A DNA stretch of 11,140 nucleotides from Acinetobacter sp. N54.MGS-139 (lineage in GTDB: Bacteria > Pseudomonadota > Gammaproteobacteria > Burkholderiales > Burkholderiaceae_F). The stretch spans positions 1 through 11,140 of the forward strand of contig LARN01000047.1 in the NCBI GenBank assembly GCA_000980495.1. The letters run 5' to 3'. Position numbers and translations under genes: made by a program. Below are positions 1-7,245 of the stretch, one piece after another. Under the pieces are notes generated by a model. The model was not told the DNA's origin. It ran no database searches and saw only the letters and a program-made list of their open reading frames with translations. Within the stretch, counting starts at the first letter, position 1, and each line of letters starts with the position of its first letter.

Positions 1-576
1 GATTCCGGTGGCTTTATCCACACCAATGTGCATCTTCATTCCGAAGTGCCAGTTGCTGCCTTTCTTCGCTGAACGCATTTCAGGATCTCGCTTTTTGTCA
101 GCGTTTTTCGTCGAACTCGGTGCTTCAATAAAAGAGCCGTCAACAATCGTGCCCTTGCTGAACAGAAGCCCCCTGGCGGTAAGCTGCTGCTTGAACAAAT
201 CAAAGACTTGTTTGTCCAGAACGTTTTTCTCAAGGAGATGACGGAAACGTAGGATCGTGGTCTCATCGGGACATTTTGAATCCATCGTCAGACCGACAAA
301 GCGGCGGCATGCGAACGAGTCGTGAAGCGTCTCCTCACACATGGGATCAGAAAGGTTATAAACCAGCTGAAGGAAATGAATGCGGATCATGAGTTCCAGA
401 GGATAAGGCTGAGCGCCGCGTTTGCCTTCACTGTAATAAGGGCCTATCAAAGATTTCAAGTCCTGCCAAGGAATGATGCGGTCTAAAGTCTCCAGGAACT
501 TTGTTCTTCTGGCACCGCCCAGCTGCGGTGAGGTTTCTGCAAATAAATCAGCGAATGTGGGGGCTTTAATCTTCAT
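1..576 (-). CDS. IS5-family DDE transposase, N-terminal 192 residues (3' end outside window)
   Basis: This is the transposase that cuts and joins the ends of the insertion sequence. The reading frame starts at an ATG (576-574) and stays open for exactly 192 codons to the window edge. It shows the N-terminal IS5 region, including the hallmark PDETTILRFRHLLE at residues 103-116. The first catalytic aspartate lies in IVDGSFIEAP (Asp146). The block KGSNWHFGMKMHIGVD (172-187) is the usual stretch between the first and second catalytic acids. IS5 transposases usually run well past 300 residues, so the second Asp and the Glu should lie left of the window. A GGAAAG stretch about 9 bases upstream can serve as ribosome binding site. 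There is no internal stop in the visible part, so the element may be active. Confidence 0.9.
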   Translation of the reverse strand, partial: MKIKAPTFADLFAETSPQLGGARRTKFLETLDRIIPWQDLKSLIGPYYSEGKRGAQPYPLELMIRIHFLQLVYNLSDPMCEETLHDSFACRRFVGLTMDSKCPDETTILRFRHLLEKNVLDKQVFDLFKQQLTARGLLFSKGTIVDGSFIEAPSSTKNADKKRDPEMRSAKKGSNWHFGMKMHIGVDKATGI

Positions 577-601
577 AGTCACACTTTCCGGTAGTGTGCT
601 A

Positions 602-630
602 ATTATAGCATATCACCCACCTTTTGTGCA
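602..630 (-). promoter_or_regulatory. Predicted promoter of the IS5 transposase
   Basis: On the minus strand there is a perfect -10 box TATAAT (607-602) preceded by TG at the extended -10 position (TGCTATAAT). Seventeen bases further upstream lies TGCACA (630-625), a 4/6 match to the -35 box, which sits within the terminal repeat. Transcription would start about 20 bases before the transposase ATG. Confidence 0.6.
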
Positions 631-638
631 GAGGTTCC

Positions 639-642
639 TTAG
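639..642. repeat. Probable IS5 target-site sequence (TTAG), one copy visible
   Basis: TTAG lies directly at the junction between the IS terminal repeat and the interrupted sensor gene. It fits the YTAR targets of IS5-like elements. The matching second copy would be beyond the left edge and was not seen. Confidence 0.5.
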
Positions 643-1526
643 ATATTCAGGACAGCGCTGTATATATCTTGGACAAGAAGGGTGCGCCTATCTACGCGAC
701 CGATCATGTTAATTCTCCGGAACCCTTGATTCCTTCCAAGGTTTTAAAAGAACTCGTCGCAAATAAAGAAAACGCTCAGGTTTTATCCAGGAACGATGCG
801 TCTGATTTAGTCGGCGCGATCAGAGAGATACCGGGGCTTGGCTGGTACGTCGGTGTTTTTAAGAAGGAAGAGGATAGAGAATCAGCAATCATCTCGATGG
901 CGGCGACAAACAGCCTGATCTTCTTCTTCCTTTTGCTAGTAACGTTTATTTTGGCTTCCTACTCTGTTCGTCCCTTGACCGAGTCTGTTAATAAACTCAT
1001 TGAGCAGGTGAGAGAAGGCAAGACCGTTCCGACTGAAGCGGAAAAAGTCCATCATCCCGAAGAACTCGTTGAGCTTCAGAAAGCTTTCTGTCGCTTGTTG
1101 GTGAAATTGAAATCTCACCAGAAATCTGAAGGCGCGCTTAGTGAACTGAGCGAATCTGATGTCCAAAAAGAAGTCGAGCTTCTTAAAGAACAATATGAAT
1201 TCCGGCAGGCGCTGATTACCCTTCTGCCGTCTCCGATGGCCATTGTGGATGAAAACGGCTTTGTTCGTTTCTTAAATCAGTCCGCCTCTAAGTTCTTTGA
1301 CAAAGCAGTAGCCGGAGCGAATTTCGCTCAAATGCTCAAAGAAAAGTTTGAAGAAGACAATTTCGGATTTAACCTTCACGGCATGTCAGAAGAAAAAATC
1401 CTCAAGACCAAGGATACGAGGGAGGATTTCCTGCTTCAGAGAAGAGAGTTGCCGCCGATCAAAGGAACACGACGCAGTGTTTACTTACTTTCGCCGTTCA
1501 AAGAACCCGACTGGAATTCGAAATAA
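639..1526 (+). pseudogene. Membrane sensor remnant: Cache end, one TM, HAMP-like, PAS; 5' end lost to IS5 insertion
   Basis: The open frame runs through the IS end without a natural start, so this is the downstream part of a gene split by the insertion. The visible protein begins with a piece resembling the end of a periplasmic Cache sensor (VYILDKKGAPIYAT). A hydrophobic membrane segment is encoded at about 906-965. It is followed by a HAMP-like stretch (RPLTESVNKLIEQV, about 969-1118), a charged, probably coiled region, and a PAS domain (about 1197-1505, with SPMAIVDENGFVRFLN). The protein then stops with no kinase, GGDEF, EAL or chemoreceptor domain. The intact protein would have been an inner-membrane receptor sensing something in the periplasm. 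A TTG at 624 could restart translation, but it lies inside the IS repeat and is unlikely to be biological. The last 46 bases overlap the convergent gene on the other strand. Confidence 0.7.
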
Positions 1527-1993
1527 GACACGCCTAAAGAAGGCAGGAACTTTTCCAGCACATCTTTCACCGAGAGGATGAGGCTTCGGTCATTGGTGCA
1601 TGGGTGGCAGTCAATATGTTCCGCGTTCAAGATTCTGCTGTCGATGTAGAGCGAAATTTCTTTGTTTTGATCAAAGATCAGACCAAGTAAAGAAACGGCG
1701 CCCGGGAAGGTGTGCATGAGTCGGGACAAATCCTCGGGAGAGGCAAAAGAAAGGTGACTGCTTTTCAAAAATGCGGCCGCTTGTTTGGCATTAAATCGTT
1801 CTTCCCCGGGTATCACAAAGAGAAAAAATTGTTTCTTATTCTTAACTAAAAGCGTCTTACAGCACGTAGAACCAAACTCTTTTGCAATTTTTAACCCTTC
1901 CTCACACGTCGTGATGGGTAAGTGATTCAAGGCTTTGAACGGAATGTTGTGTGTACGAAGAAAGTCCTCAACTTCTTGGGTAGTGTTGTCCAT
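1481..1993 (-). CDS. YbaK/ProX-family aminoacyl-tRNA deacylase (ProXp-ala/PrdX-like)
   Basis: This is a predicted free-standing, cytoplasmic trans-editing enzyme. Relatives hydrolyse mischarged tRNA, typically Ala-tRNA(Pro), thereby guarding proline codons. The 170-residue protein matches the single-domain size of the family. Visible landmarks are the N-terminal VEDFLRTHNIPF helix, the conserved lysine of CCKTLLVK (Lys46, the position of the catalytic lysine in ProX enzymes), FVIPGEERFN (59-68), the glycine loop PGAVSLLGL (97-105) and the C-terminal HP (130-131) block before SVKDVLEKFL. I start at the ATG at 1993 because the homologous fold begins right there and an AGG lies about 9 bases upstream. 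A longer frame to 2077 would add 28 residues with no family match. The C-terminus overlaps the sensor remnant by 46 bases. Exact tRNA specificity cannot be read from the sequence. Confidence 0.85.
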   Translation of the reverse strand: MDNTTQEVEDFLRTHNIPFKALNHLPITTCEEGLKIAKEFGSTCCKTLLVKNKKQFFLFVIPGEERFNAKQAAAFLKSSHLSFASPEDLSRLMHTFPGAVSLLGLIFDQNKEISLYIDSRILNAEHIDCHPCTNDRSLILSVKDVLEKFLPSLGVSYFEFQSGSLNGESK

Positions 1994-2020
1994 AAGAGCC
2001 TGTAAGATTTTGTGTCCGTT

Positions 2021-2060
2021 TTGGAAAGTATTATATAGATGCGGTATACACTTACGACAA
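2021..2060. promoter_or_regulatory. Candidate divergent promoters between the tRNA deacylase and DASS transporter genes
   Basis: Minus strand: a perfect TATAAT is read at 2035-2030, with a weak TTGTCG (2060-2055) at a long 19-base spacing. Plus strand: TTGGAA (2021-2026) and TATACA (2045-2050) are 18 bases apart, each a 4/6 match. The two predictions interleave, so the genes may compete for polymerase. The assignments rest only on box similarity. Confidence 0.35.
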
Positions 2061-2088
2061 ATTATCAGCCTAACCAAGTGAGAAACTT

Positions 2089-3585
2089 ATGGCAGCAGCA
2101 GAAATCGGTTCGTTTCCGCCCGGCGTGAAACGCTTTTTTCTTTTAGGGGCACCAATTATTGCCCTTATTATTTATTGGATCCTTCCGAACACTTATACGG
2201 ATATCCATAACCAAGTCCTTCCTTTTAATCCTCACGCCAAAGCTTGTTTGGCCGTCGTGGTTTGGATGGTCCTTTGGTGGCTTTTTGAACCGGTCCCGAT
2301 TCCGGTGACTTCGCTTCTTCCCATTCCGCTCTTTCCCCTATTAGGGATCGCTAAACCTGCGCAGGCAATGGCGCCGTACGCATCAGGTACGATTTTCCTG
2401 TTCATGGGCGGTTTTATTCTGGCGATTGCCGTTCAGCGCTGGCGTCTGGATAAGCGCATTGCTTTAACCACATTAAAACTCGTAGGTACCAAGGCGCCTG
2501 CGATTGTGGGCGGTTTCCTCTTGGCGAGCGGTGTGCTTTCCATGTGGGTATCCAACACGGCAACCGCGGCCATGATGGTTCCGATTGCGATGGCCGTTCT
2601 TTCCTTAGTGCGAGCTAAAAAAGCCGGCGGTCCGATCGATCAGGAAGAAGAAAACTTCAGCGTCGCCATGCTGCTTGCCGTTGCCTATGGTGCCTCTATC
2701 GGCGGTATGGCCACCATCATCGGTTCGCCTCCTAACGGCATCTTTGCGCGTTTCATGGAACAGAACTACAACGATCCGATTTCGCTCGCTCATTGGATGA
2801 AGTACGGCATGCCGCTGACGCTCATCCTTCTGCCGCTCTGCTGGCTGCTTCTGACCAAGGTGCTTTTCCGTAAGACCATGAAGGAAATCGAAGGCGGCGC
2901 TCAATGGGTCCAGTCCGAATTGAATAAATTAGGGCCGATCGGCAAAGGCGAAATGATCGTTCTGATCGTCTTCTGCTCTGCGATCCTTTTGTGGTCCTTC
3001 GGCGGTGTGTTAAGAGGTCTGGATTTCGGCGGCACAAGGCCGTTTGCTTCGCTCTCTGACGCCGCAATTGCGATGATCTGCGCCATTGTCCTCTTCTGCA
3101 TCCCTGTGAACAGAGACCATATGGTTTTGGATTGGTCGGATATGAAAGAGCTGCCCTGGGGCGTTCTGCTCTTGTTTGGCGGCGGTCTTTCCATGGCTGC
3201 CGGCCTGCAGATTACGGAATGCGGCCAGATTATCAGCGCTAATGCCGGTATTTTGGCCGGACTTCCGCGCTGGGCGGTTCTTATCGGTGTGAGCTTGCTC
3301 GTAATGTTGGCCAGTAACTTCACGTCCAACACGGCGCTTGCCGCAACGCTTATGCCGCTCTTGGCTTCTGCTGCTGTGCCGATGGGCGTGCCGGCACAGC
3401 AGCTGCTGATGGTGACGGCTCTGTCTGCATCCTGTGCATTCATGATGCCGGTCGGAACACCGCCGAATGCAATTGTGTTCAGTACCGGACGCATCAAGAT
3501 CATGCAGATGGTTTCTGCCGGTGCGGTTCTGACGATTGTCTCAGTCGTCGTGATCGGATTGTTTGCAGCAACGTTTATCAACTAA
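2089..3585 (+). CDS. DASS/SLC13-family anion:sodium symporter (di/tricarboxylate or sulfate type)
   Basis: This is an inner-membrane secondary transporter that, by family, couples sodium to uptake of dicarboxylates, citrate or sulfate. The 498-residue protein is very hydrophobic with around a dozen membrane segments. It carries both hallmark repeats of the fold: SNTATAAMMVPI (Ser-Asn-Thr at 155-157) and SNTALAATLMPL (413-415). Each is paired with its Pro-rich clamp, GSPPNGIF (212-219) and MMPVGTPPNAIVF (452-464). In the family the two SNT motifs bind the carboxylate and the paired loops bind sodium, so all key elements are present. The gene starts at ATG 2089 with only a weak purine-rich site (GAGAAA) upstream. 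It stands alone: a divergent gene lies on its left and a terminator follows it. Substrate is not decidable; dicarboxylate is my preference from the intact SNT pairs. Confidence 0.93.
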   Translation: MAAAEIGSFPPGVKRFFLLGAPIIALIIYWILPNTYTDIHNQVLPFNPHAKACLAVVVWMVLWWLFEPVPIPVTSLLPIPLFPLLGIAKPAQAMAPYASGTIFLFMGGFILAIAVQRWRLDKRIALTTLKLVGTKAPAIVGGFLLASGVLSMWVSNTATAAMMVPIAMAVLSLVRAKKAGGPIDQEEENFSVAMLLAVAYGASIGGMATIIGSPPNGIFARFMEQNYNDPISLAHWMKYGMPLTLILLPLCWLLLTKVLFRKTMKEIEGGAQWVQSELNKLGPIGKGEMIVLIVFCSAILLWSFGGVLRGLDFGGTRPFASLSDAAIAMICAIVLFCIPVNRDHMVLDWSDMKELPWGVLLLFGGGLSMAAGLQITECGQIISANAGILAGLPRWAVLIGVSLLVMLASNFTSNTALAATLMPLLASAAVPMGVPAQQLLMVTALSASCAFMMPVGTPPNAIVFSTGRIKIMQMVSAGAVLTIVSVVVIGLFAATFIN

Positions 3586-3600
3586 TGGGTTGAAATCGCA

Positions 3601-3632
3601 GAGGGAGGCCCCAGAGCCTCCCTTAAATTTTT
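3601..3632 (+). terminator. Intrinsic terminator after the DASS transporter gene
   Basis: An eight-pair stem, AGGGAGGC (3602-3609) with GCCTCCCT (3616-3623), encloses a six-base loop and is followed by a T-rich run (TTAAATTTTTG). It begins 16 bases after the stop codon and separates the transporter from the ABC operon. Confidence 0.85.
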
Positions 3633-3650
3633 GTTGCAAAGCCAGCGCTG

Positions 3651-3673
3651 ACGGCCGAATGAAGTGCGGCCGT
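3651..3673. promoter_or_regulatory. Inverted repeat upstream of the ABC operon, possible operator
   Basis: Perfect seven-base arms ACGGCCG (3651-3657) and CGGCCGT (3667-3673) flank a nine-base centre. A further TACGGCC follows at about 3684. The dyad ends just before a predicted -10 box, a typical position for a repressor site. It has no T-run after it, so a second terminator is less likely. Confidence 0.35.
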
Positions 3674-3674
3674 T

Positions 3675-3683
3675 TGGTAAAAT
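3675..3683 (+). promoter_or_regulatory. Predicted extended -10 promoter of the BMP-type ABC operon
   Basis: TGGTAAAAT reads as an extended -10 element (TGN plus TAAAAT, 5/6). No convincing -35 box lies 16-18 bases upstream. Transcription would begin near 3690, giving a leader of about 18 bases. Confidence 0.4.
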
Positions 3684-3707
3684 ACGGCCTTCGATCAAGG
3701 CTTCCAA

Positions 3708-5207
3708 ATGATTCCAAGACTTAAATTGGTGAACGTCACCAAGCGATACGGGTCCACTGTTGCGAATGACGCAATATCGCTTGAGGTGATGCCGGGTGAA
3801 ATTCTGTCCGTGCTCGGAGAAAACGGAGCAGGCAAAAGTACCCTGATGAAGATTATCTTCGGATCTGTCACGCCCGATGAGGGCGAGATTTATTTTGACG
3901 GACGAAAAGTTAATATCTCGTCTCCTGCGGACGCGCGCGAACTCGGAATCGCGATGGTGTTTCAGCACTTTGTCTTGTTTGAGACACTGACTGCTAAAGA
4001 AAATATTCTTTTGGGAATGCCTGAAGGCACAGATCCTAAAGAATTAGAAAAAGAGATTATTGAAAAAAGCCGCCATTACGGCATCGAAGTTGATCCGAAC
4101 GCGATTGTTAATGATCTCTCCATGGGCGAGCGGCAAAGAGTGGAAATTCTCCGCGCGCTATTAACCAATCCGAAGCTTTTGATTCTTGATGAACCGACCT
4201 CGGTTCTTTCTCCTCTCGCGCTACAGGCCCTCTTTAAAACCCTGCGCCAGCTGTCTTCCGAAGGCGTTTCCATCATCTTCATTACGCATAAGCTCAATGA
4301 AATTCGTGAACTTTCCAAACACTGTACGGTGATTCGCAGCGGTGAGGTGGCAGCCAACATCAATCCTCAGGAAATGACCGAGCAGGAGCTCGCCAAGCTT
4401 ATGATCGGCAGCGACCTTCCTGAAATCATGTCTCGACCGGAAATCAAACCGCATCCCGGTTTGGAAGTCTGTTTCCAAGGTGAAGAGGTTGGCTTTAAGA
4501 GCCGCTACCCGCTCTACGGCAAGATTAACGTTCCCTGCGGCCGAATCGTCGGCGTGGCCGGTATCTCCGGAAACGGCCAGGCAGAGCTTATGAAGGCAAT
4601 CAGCGGCGAAGTACTGCTGCCCAAAAACTGTATTTCTATCGTCGGCTCTTTTGCCGGAGACCTTCGCGTTAAACACAGACGCGCTTTAGGTCTGCGCTAT
4701 GTGCCCGAACAGCGCTTGGGTGAAGCGACTGTTCCGGAAATGTCCTTGGAAAGCAACACGCTGCTGACCAGTAATTTGTTCTTAGCCAAAGGTTTTATGC
4801 GCAACAAGATGATCGCGCGCTTTACGCGTTCGATTATTGAAAAATTCCATGTCCGCTGCGGCGGTCCCAAAGCTCCGGCTGAAAGCCTTTCCGGCGGAAA
4901 TCTGCAGAAATTTATTGTGGGTCGAGAGCTGCTTCATAACCCGAAGGTGATGGTTTTGAATCAGCCGACTTGGGGTGTGGACGCGGGCGCCGCAACGCTT
5001 ATCCGCAATGCCTTAATCCTTCAGAGGAGCGGCGGGAGCGCGATTTTAGTGGTCAGTGAAGAACTCGACGAACTGTTTGAAATTTGTGATGAGTTGGTTG
5101 TGATGAGCGAAGGCAAAATTTCTCCTCAAGTCAAAACAAAAGATGTCAGCGTTGAAGAGATAGGACGATGGATGTCCGGTCTTTGGCCTGATGCTAAGGA
5201 GTCGTGA
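3708..5207 (+). CDS. ABC transporter ATP-binding protein, two fused ATPase domains (BMP/nucleoside uptake type)
   Basis: This is the cytoplasmic motor of a predicted purine nucleoside or nucleobase importer. The 499 residues contain two ATPase domains. The first is complete: Walker A GENGAGKST (37-45), Q-loop Gln85, signature LSMGE (137-141), Walker B LLILDEPTS (157-165) and switch His194. The second is degenerate: GISGNGQAE (285-293) replaces Walker A and has no lysine, the signature is LSGGN (394-398), Walker B is VMVLNQPTW with Gln419 in place of the catalytic Glu, and Ser450 stands where the switch His should be. This asymmetry is normal for the NupO/YufO and RbsA-like double ATPases, so one hydrolytic site per protein is expected. 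It opens the four-gene operon and overlaps the next gene at its stop codon. The ribosome binding site before ATG 3708 is weak. The nucleoside substrate is inferred from family, not proven. Confidence 0.93.
   Translation: MIPRLKLVNVTKRYGSTVANDAISLEVMPGEILSVLGENGAGKSTLMKIIFGSVTPDEGEIYFDGRKVNISSPADARELGIAMVFQHFVLFETLTAKENILLGMPEGTDPKELEKEIIEKSRHYGIEVDPNAIVNDLSMGERQRVEILRALLTNPKLLILDEPTSVLSPLALQALFKTLRQLSSEGVSIIFITHKLNEIRELSKHCTVIRSGEVAANINPQEMTEQELAKLMIGSDLPEIMSRPEIKPHPGLEVCFQGEEVGFKSRYPLYGKINVPCGRIVGVAGISGNGQAELMKAISGEVLLPKNCISIVGSFAGDLRVKHRRALGLRYVPEQRLGEATVPEMSLESNTLLTSNLFLAKGFMRNKMIARFTRSIIEKFHVRCGGPKAPAESLSGGNLQKFIVGRELLHNPKVMVLNQPTWGVDAGAATLIRNALILQRSGGSAILVVSEELDELFEICDELVVMSEGKISPQVKTKDVSVEEIGRWMSGLWPDAKES
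5196..5201 (+). promoter_or_regulatory. Ribosome binding site that decides the start of permease 1
   Basis: AAGGAG lies 5 bases before ATG 5207 but only 2 bases before the alternative GTG 5204. The spacing favours ATG 5207, giving a one-base overlap (TGATG) with the ATPase stop codon and hence translational coupling. Confidence 0.6.
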
Positions 5208-6295
5208 TGAATTTTCCTTTAGCACTCTATAACCGCCAGCGTCCGAGCCGCTTTCTTTCTGCGGCGTCTCCGTTTATAGCGGTTCTCTTGACGCTTTTGA
5301 TCGGATGCTTGATTTTTGCCGGGATGGGCAAAGATCCGATGCATTCCATGTACGTGTTTATTGTCGAGCCTTTGCTCACACTGCGGGGCTGGGGAGAGTT
5401 GGGCGTAAAAATGACGCCGCTCATTCTCTGTGCATTGGGCCTATTGGTTTGCTACCGAGCAAACGTGTGGAACATCGGTGCGGAAGGCCAATTAATTGTC
5501 GGCGCGCTTGCCGGCGGCGTGGTTGCATTGCAGGCTAGCTCCGAAGCCTCTCAGCTCTACATGATTTGGGTCATCCTGGCTGCGATGGTCGGCGGTGCGT
5601 TATACGCCGGCATCGTGGCCTGGCTCAAAGACAAATGCAATGCCAATGAAATCTTAGTTTCTCTGATGCTCGTCTATATTGCCGAGCTTTTCCTTTCCTG
5701 GGCGGTTCAGTCCCCGCTGCGAGATCCTCAGGGCTTGGGATTCCCGCAAAGTCCGATGTTTGAGATGGCAGCCACGCTCCCGATCATGATTCCGGGTACC
5801 CGAATGCACTGGGGTGGGGCTCTCGTTTGCTTTGCCTTGTTCGGCATCTGGCTCATCATGTCGAAGATGTTTATCGGTTTCCAGGTGCGCGTTTCCGGCA
5901 TGGCGCCTAAGGCAGCTGCTTACGCGGGCTTCTCCAATCGAGCCATTATTTATTTTGTGTTGCTTCTTTCCGGTGCTTTAGCCGGATTGGCCGGTGTGAT
6001 CGAAATCTGCGGTCCGATCGGACAGCTCACGCCCAAGATCTCCCCGGGATACGGCTTTGCCGCGATTATTGTGGCTTTTGTGGGGCGCTTAAAACCACTC
6101 GGAACCATTCCTGCAGCTTTCATCATGGCGCTCTTTTACCTCGGCGGTGAACTAGCCCAGTCCAGACTCGGAACGCCGGCTGCTTTGACGGGTGTGTTCC
6201 AAGGTCTCTTGCTCTTCAGCATCATGGCTTGTGATTCTCTGATTTTCTGCAAATTAAAGTGGGTCGGATTTAATTCCGCGAAGGGGGCCGCATGA
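5207..6295 (+). CDS. ABC transporter permease 1 (LivH/BPD_transp_2 fold, nucleoside uptake type)
   Basis: This is one of two inner-membrane channel subunits that form the translocation path. The 362-residue protein has a short basic N-terminus, a first membrane segment at about residues 22-40 and roughly eight to ten hydrophobic segments in total. The family hallmark is the NIGAEGQLIVGA block at 89-100, known from the YufP/NupP-like permeases of BMP-type importers. It is longer than its partner because of an extra N-terminal region with a periplasmic stretch (about 41-70), as is usual for this member of the pair. I chose ATG 5207 over GTG 5204 from the spacing to AAGGAG. The gene is coupled to both neighbours by stop/start overlaps, so equal production with the ATPase and permease 2 is likely. 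Confidence 0.92.
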   Translation: MNFPLALYNRQRPSRFLSAASPFIAVLLTLLIGCLIFAGMGKDPMHSMYVFIVEPLLTLRGWGELGVKMTPLILCALGLLVCYRANVWNIGAEGQLIVGALAGGVVALQASSEASQLYMIWVILAAMVGGALYAGIVAWLKDKCNANEILVSLMLVYIAELFLSWAVQSPLRDPQGLGFPQSPMFEMAATLPIMIPGTRMHWGGALVCFALFGIWLIMSKMFIGFQVRVSGMAPKAAAYAGFSNRAIIYFVLLLSGALAGLAGVIEICGPIGQLTPKISPGYGFAAIIVAFVGRLKPLGTIPAAFIMALFYLGGELAQSRLGTPAALTGVFQGLLLFSIMACDSLIFCKLKWVGFNSAKGAA

Positions 6296-7209
6296 GTGTT
6301 GCAGCTTCTTTAATTGCCACGACGATGAATGCAAGCACACCGCTGCTGCTTGCAGCGCTGGGAATTTTGGTTGCCGAACGCTCCGGCGTCCTGAACTTAG
6401 GCGTCGAAGGCATCATGCTGATGGCGGCCATCGCAGGCTACATGGCAACGGTTGAGACCGGAAGTTTTGCGGTCGGATTTATTGCTGCCGTTGCAGTGGG
6501 TATTTTGTTTGCACTGTTCTTTGCCATTTTCGCTGTGGGCTTAAGGGCCAATCAGCAGGCATCCGGCTTGGGTGTAGCGATTTTCGGCGGTGGCTTATCC
6601 GCCTACATCGGCATTCCTTATCAAGGCGCCGTGCTCCCTGAAAGAGCGGCTGACGGCATTCCGTTCTTAGACCAGATCCCTTTCCTCGGACAAGCTTTTT
6701 TCAGCCAGCATTGGATCGTTTATTTGTCCTTGCTCATGATTCCGGCTGTTTGGTATTTCTTGTTCAGAACCAGGCCCGGGCTGGTCGTGAGGGCCGTCGG
6801 AGAATCGCCGTTTTCAGCAAACGCTTTGGGATACTCGGTTCCGATGATTCGATGCGCGACGCTGGCTTTCAGCGGAGCCTGTATCGGGCTTTCCGGCGCT
6901 TATTTGTCGCTCATCTATACACCCTTATGGGTGGAAGGCATGATTGCCGGCAGAGGCTGGATTGCGCTGGCGCTGGTGACCTTCGGTACTTGGCGTCCGT
7001 TCAGAGTGTTCTTAGGCGCGTACTTGTTCGGCGGCATGACCATGCTGCAGATGAATCTTCAGAGTATCGGAATTTCCGTTCCGACTCAGTTTATTTCCAT
7101 GGCGCCTTATGCGGCGACGATTATCGTTTTGGCGCTGATTTCGAGAAATCCGACTTGGATTCGTCTGAACATGCCGGCTTCTCTCGGAAAGCCGTTTAAC
7201 CCGCATTGA
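6292..7209 (+). CDS. ABC transporter permease 2 (LivM/BPD_transp_2 fold, nucleoside uptake type)
   Basis: This is the second channel subunit of the importer and would form a heterodimer with permease 1. The 305-residue protein shows the diagnostic motif RSGVLNLGVEGIMLMAA (30-46), the counterpart of NIGAEGQ in its partner. It also has repeated hydrophobic segments and a final cytoplasmic tail (SRNPTWIRL). The start codon overlaps the stop of permease 1 (ATGA, 6292-6295) and is preceded by the purine-rich GCGAAGGGGG, so translational coupling is expected. A gap of 36 bases follows before the binding-protein gene, the only real gap in the operon. Length and composition are typical of YufQ/NupQ-like proteins. 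Confidence 0.92.
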   Translation: MSVAASLIATTMNASTPLLLAALGILVAERSGVLNLGVEGIMLMAAIAGYMATVETGSFAVGFIAAVAVGILFALFFAIFAVGLRANQQASGLGVAIFGGGLSAYIGIPYQGAVLPERAADGIPFLDQIPFLGQAFFSQHWIVYLSLLMIPAVWYFLFRTRPGLVVRAVGESPFSANALGYSVPMIRCATLAFSGACIGLSGAYLSLIYTPLWVEGMIAGRGWIALALVTFGTWRPFRVFLGAYLFGGMTMLQMNLQSIGISVPTQFISMAPYAATIIVLALISRNPTWIRLNMPASLGKPFNPH

Positions 7210-7222
7210 TGATTTTTGTTTA

Positions 7223-7238
7223 CCTTTCTTTAAAGGAG
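7223..7238 (+). promoter_or_regulatory. Strong ribosome binding site of the BMP lipoprotein, within a small hairpin
   Basis: AAAGGAG (7232-7238) is the best Shine-Dalgarno sequence in the operon. It lies 7 bases before GTG 7246 and 13 before ATG 7252, which favours the GTG. CCTTT (7223-7227) can pair with AAAGG (7232-7236) over a four-base loop, so part of the site could be masked. Confidence 0.5.
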
Positions 7239-7245
7239 AAAGACA

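Larger units (their letters stand above)
1..638 (-). mobile_element. IS5-family insertion sequence, partial (cut by window edge)
   Basis: The element contains a transposase gene reading towards the left edge and its 5' end outside the gene. Read on the minus strand, the outer end begins GGAACCTCTGCACAAAAG, which resembles the terminal inverted repeats of IS5-family elements. The next bases outward are TTAG (639-642), matching the YTAR four-base target preferred by many IS5 elements. The other end and the second target copy lie outside the window, so the boundary is uncertain by a few bases. Confidence 0.75.

Noticed and set aside
624..641. TTG start giving a 300-residue sensor protein
   Set aside because: The TTG and the next codons belong to the IS terminal repeat, so this is a chance fusion and the gene is treated as a remnant.
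2991..3002. TTGTGGTCCTTC in the DASS gene as a seventh repeat copy
   Set aside because: Only about half of the word matches, well below the six accepted copies; likely chance.
2901..3581. Minus-strand frame of 226 codons opposite the DASS transporter gene
   Set aside because: It is a shadow of the biased codon use in the membrane-protein gene; no ribosome site or recognisable domain.
4891..4968. Missing Walker A lysine and Glu-to-Gln change in the second ATPase domain as signs of decay
   Set aside because: These changes are standard in the BMP and ribose-type double ATPases, so they are not evidence of damage.
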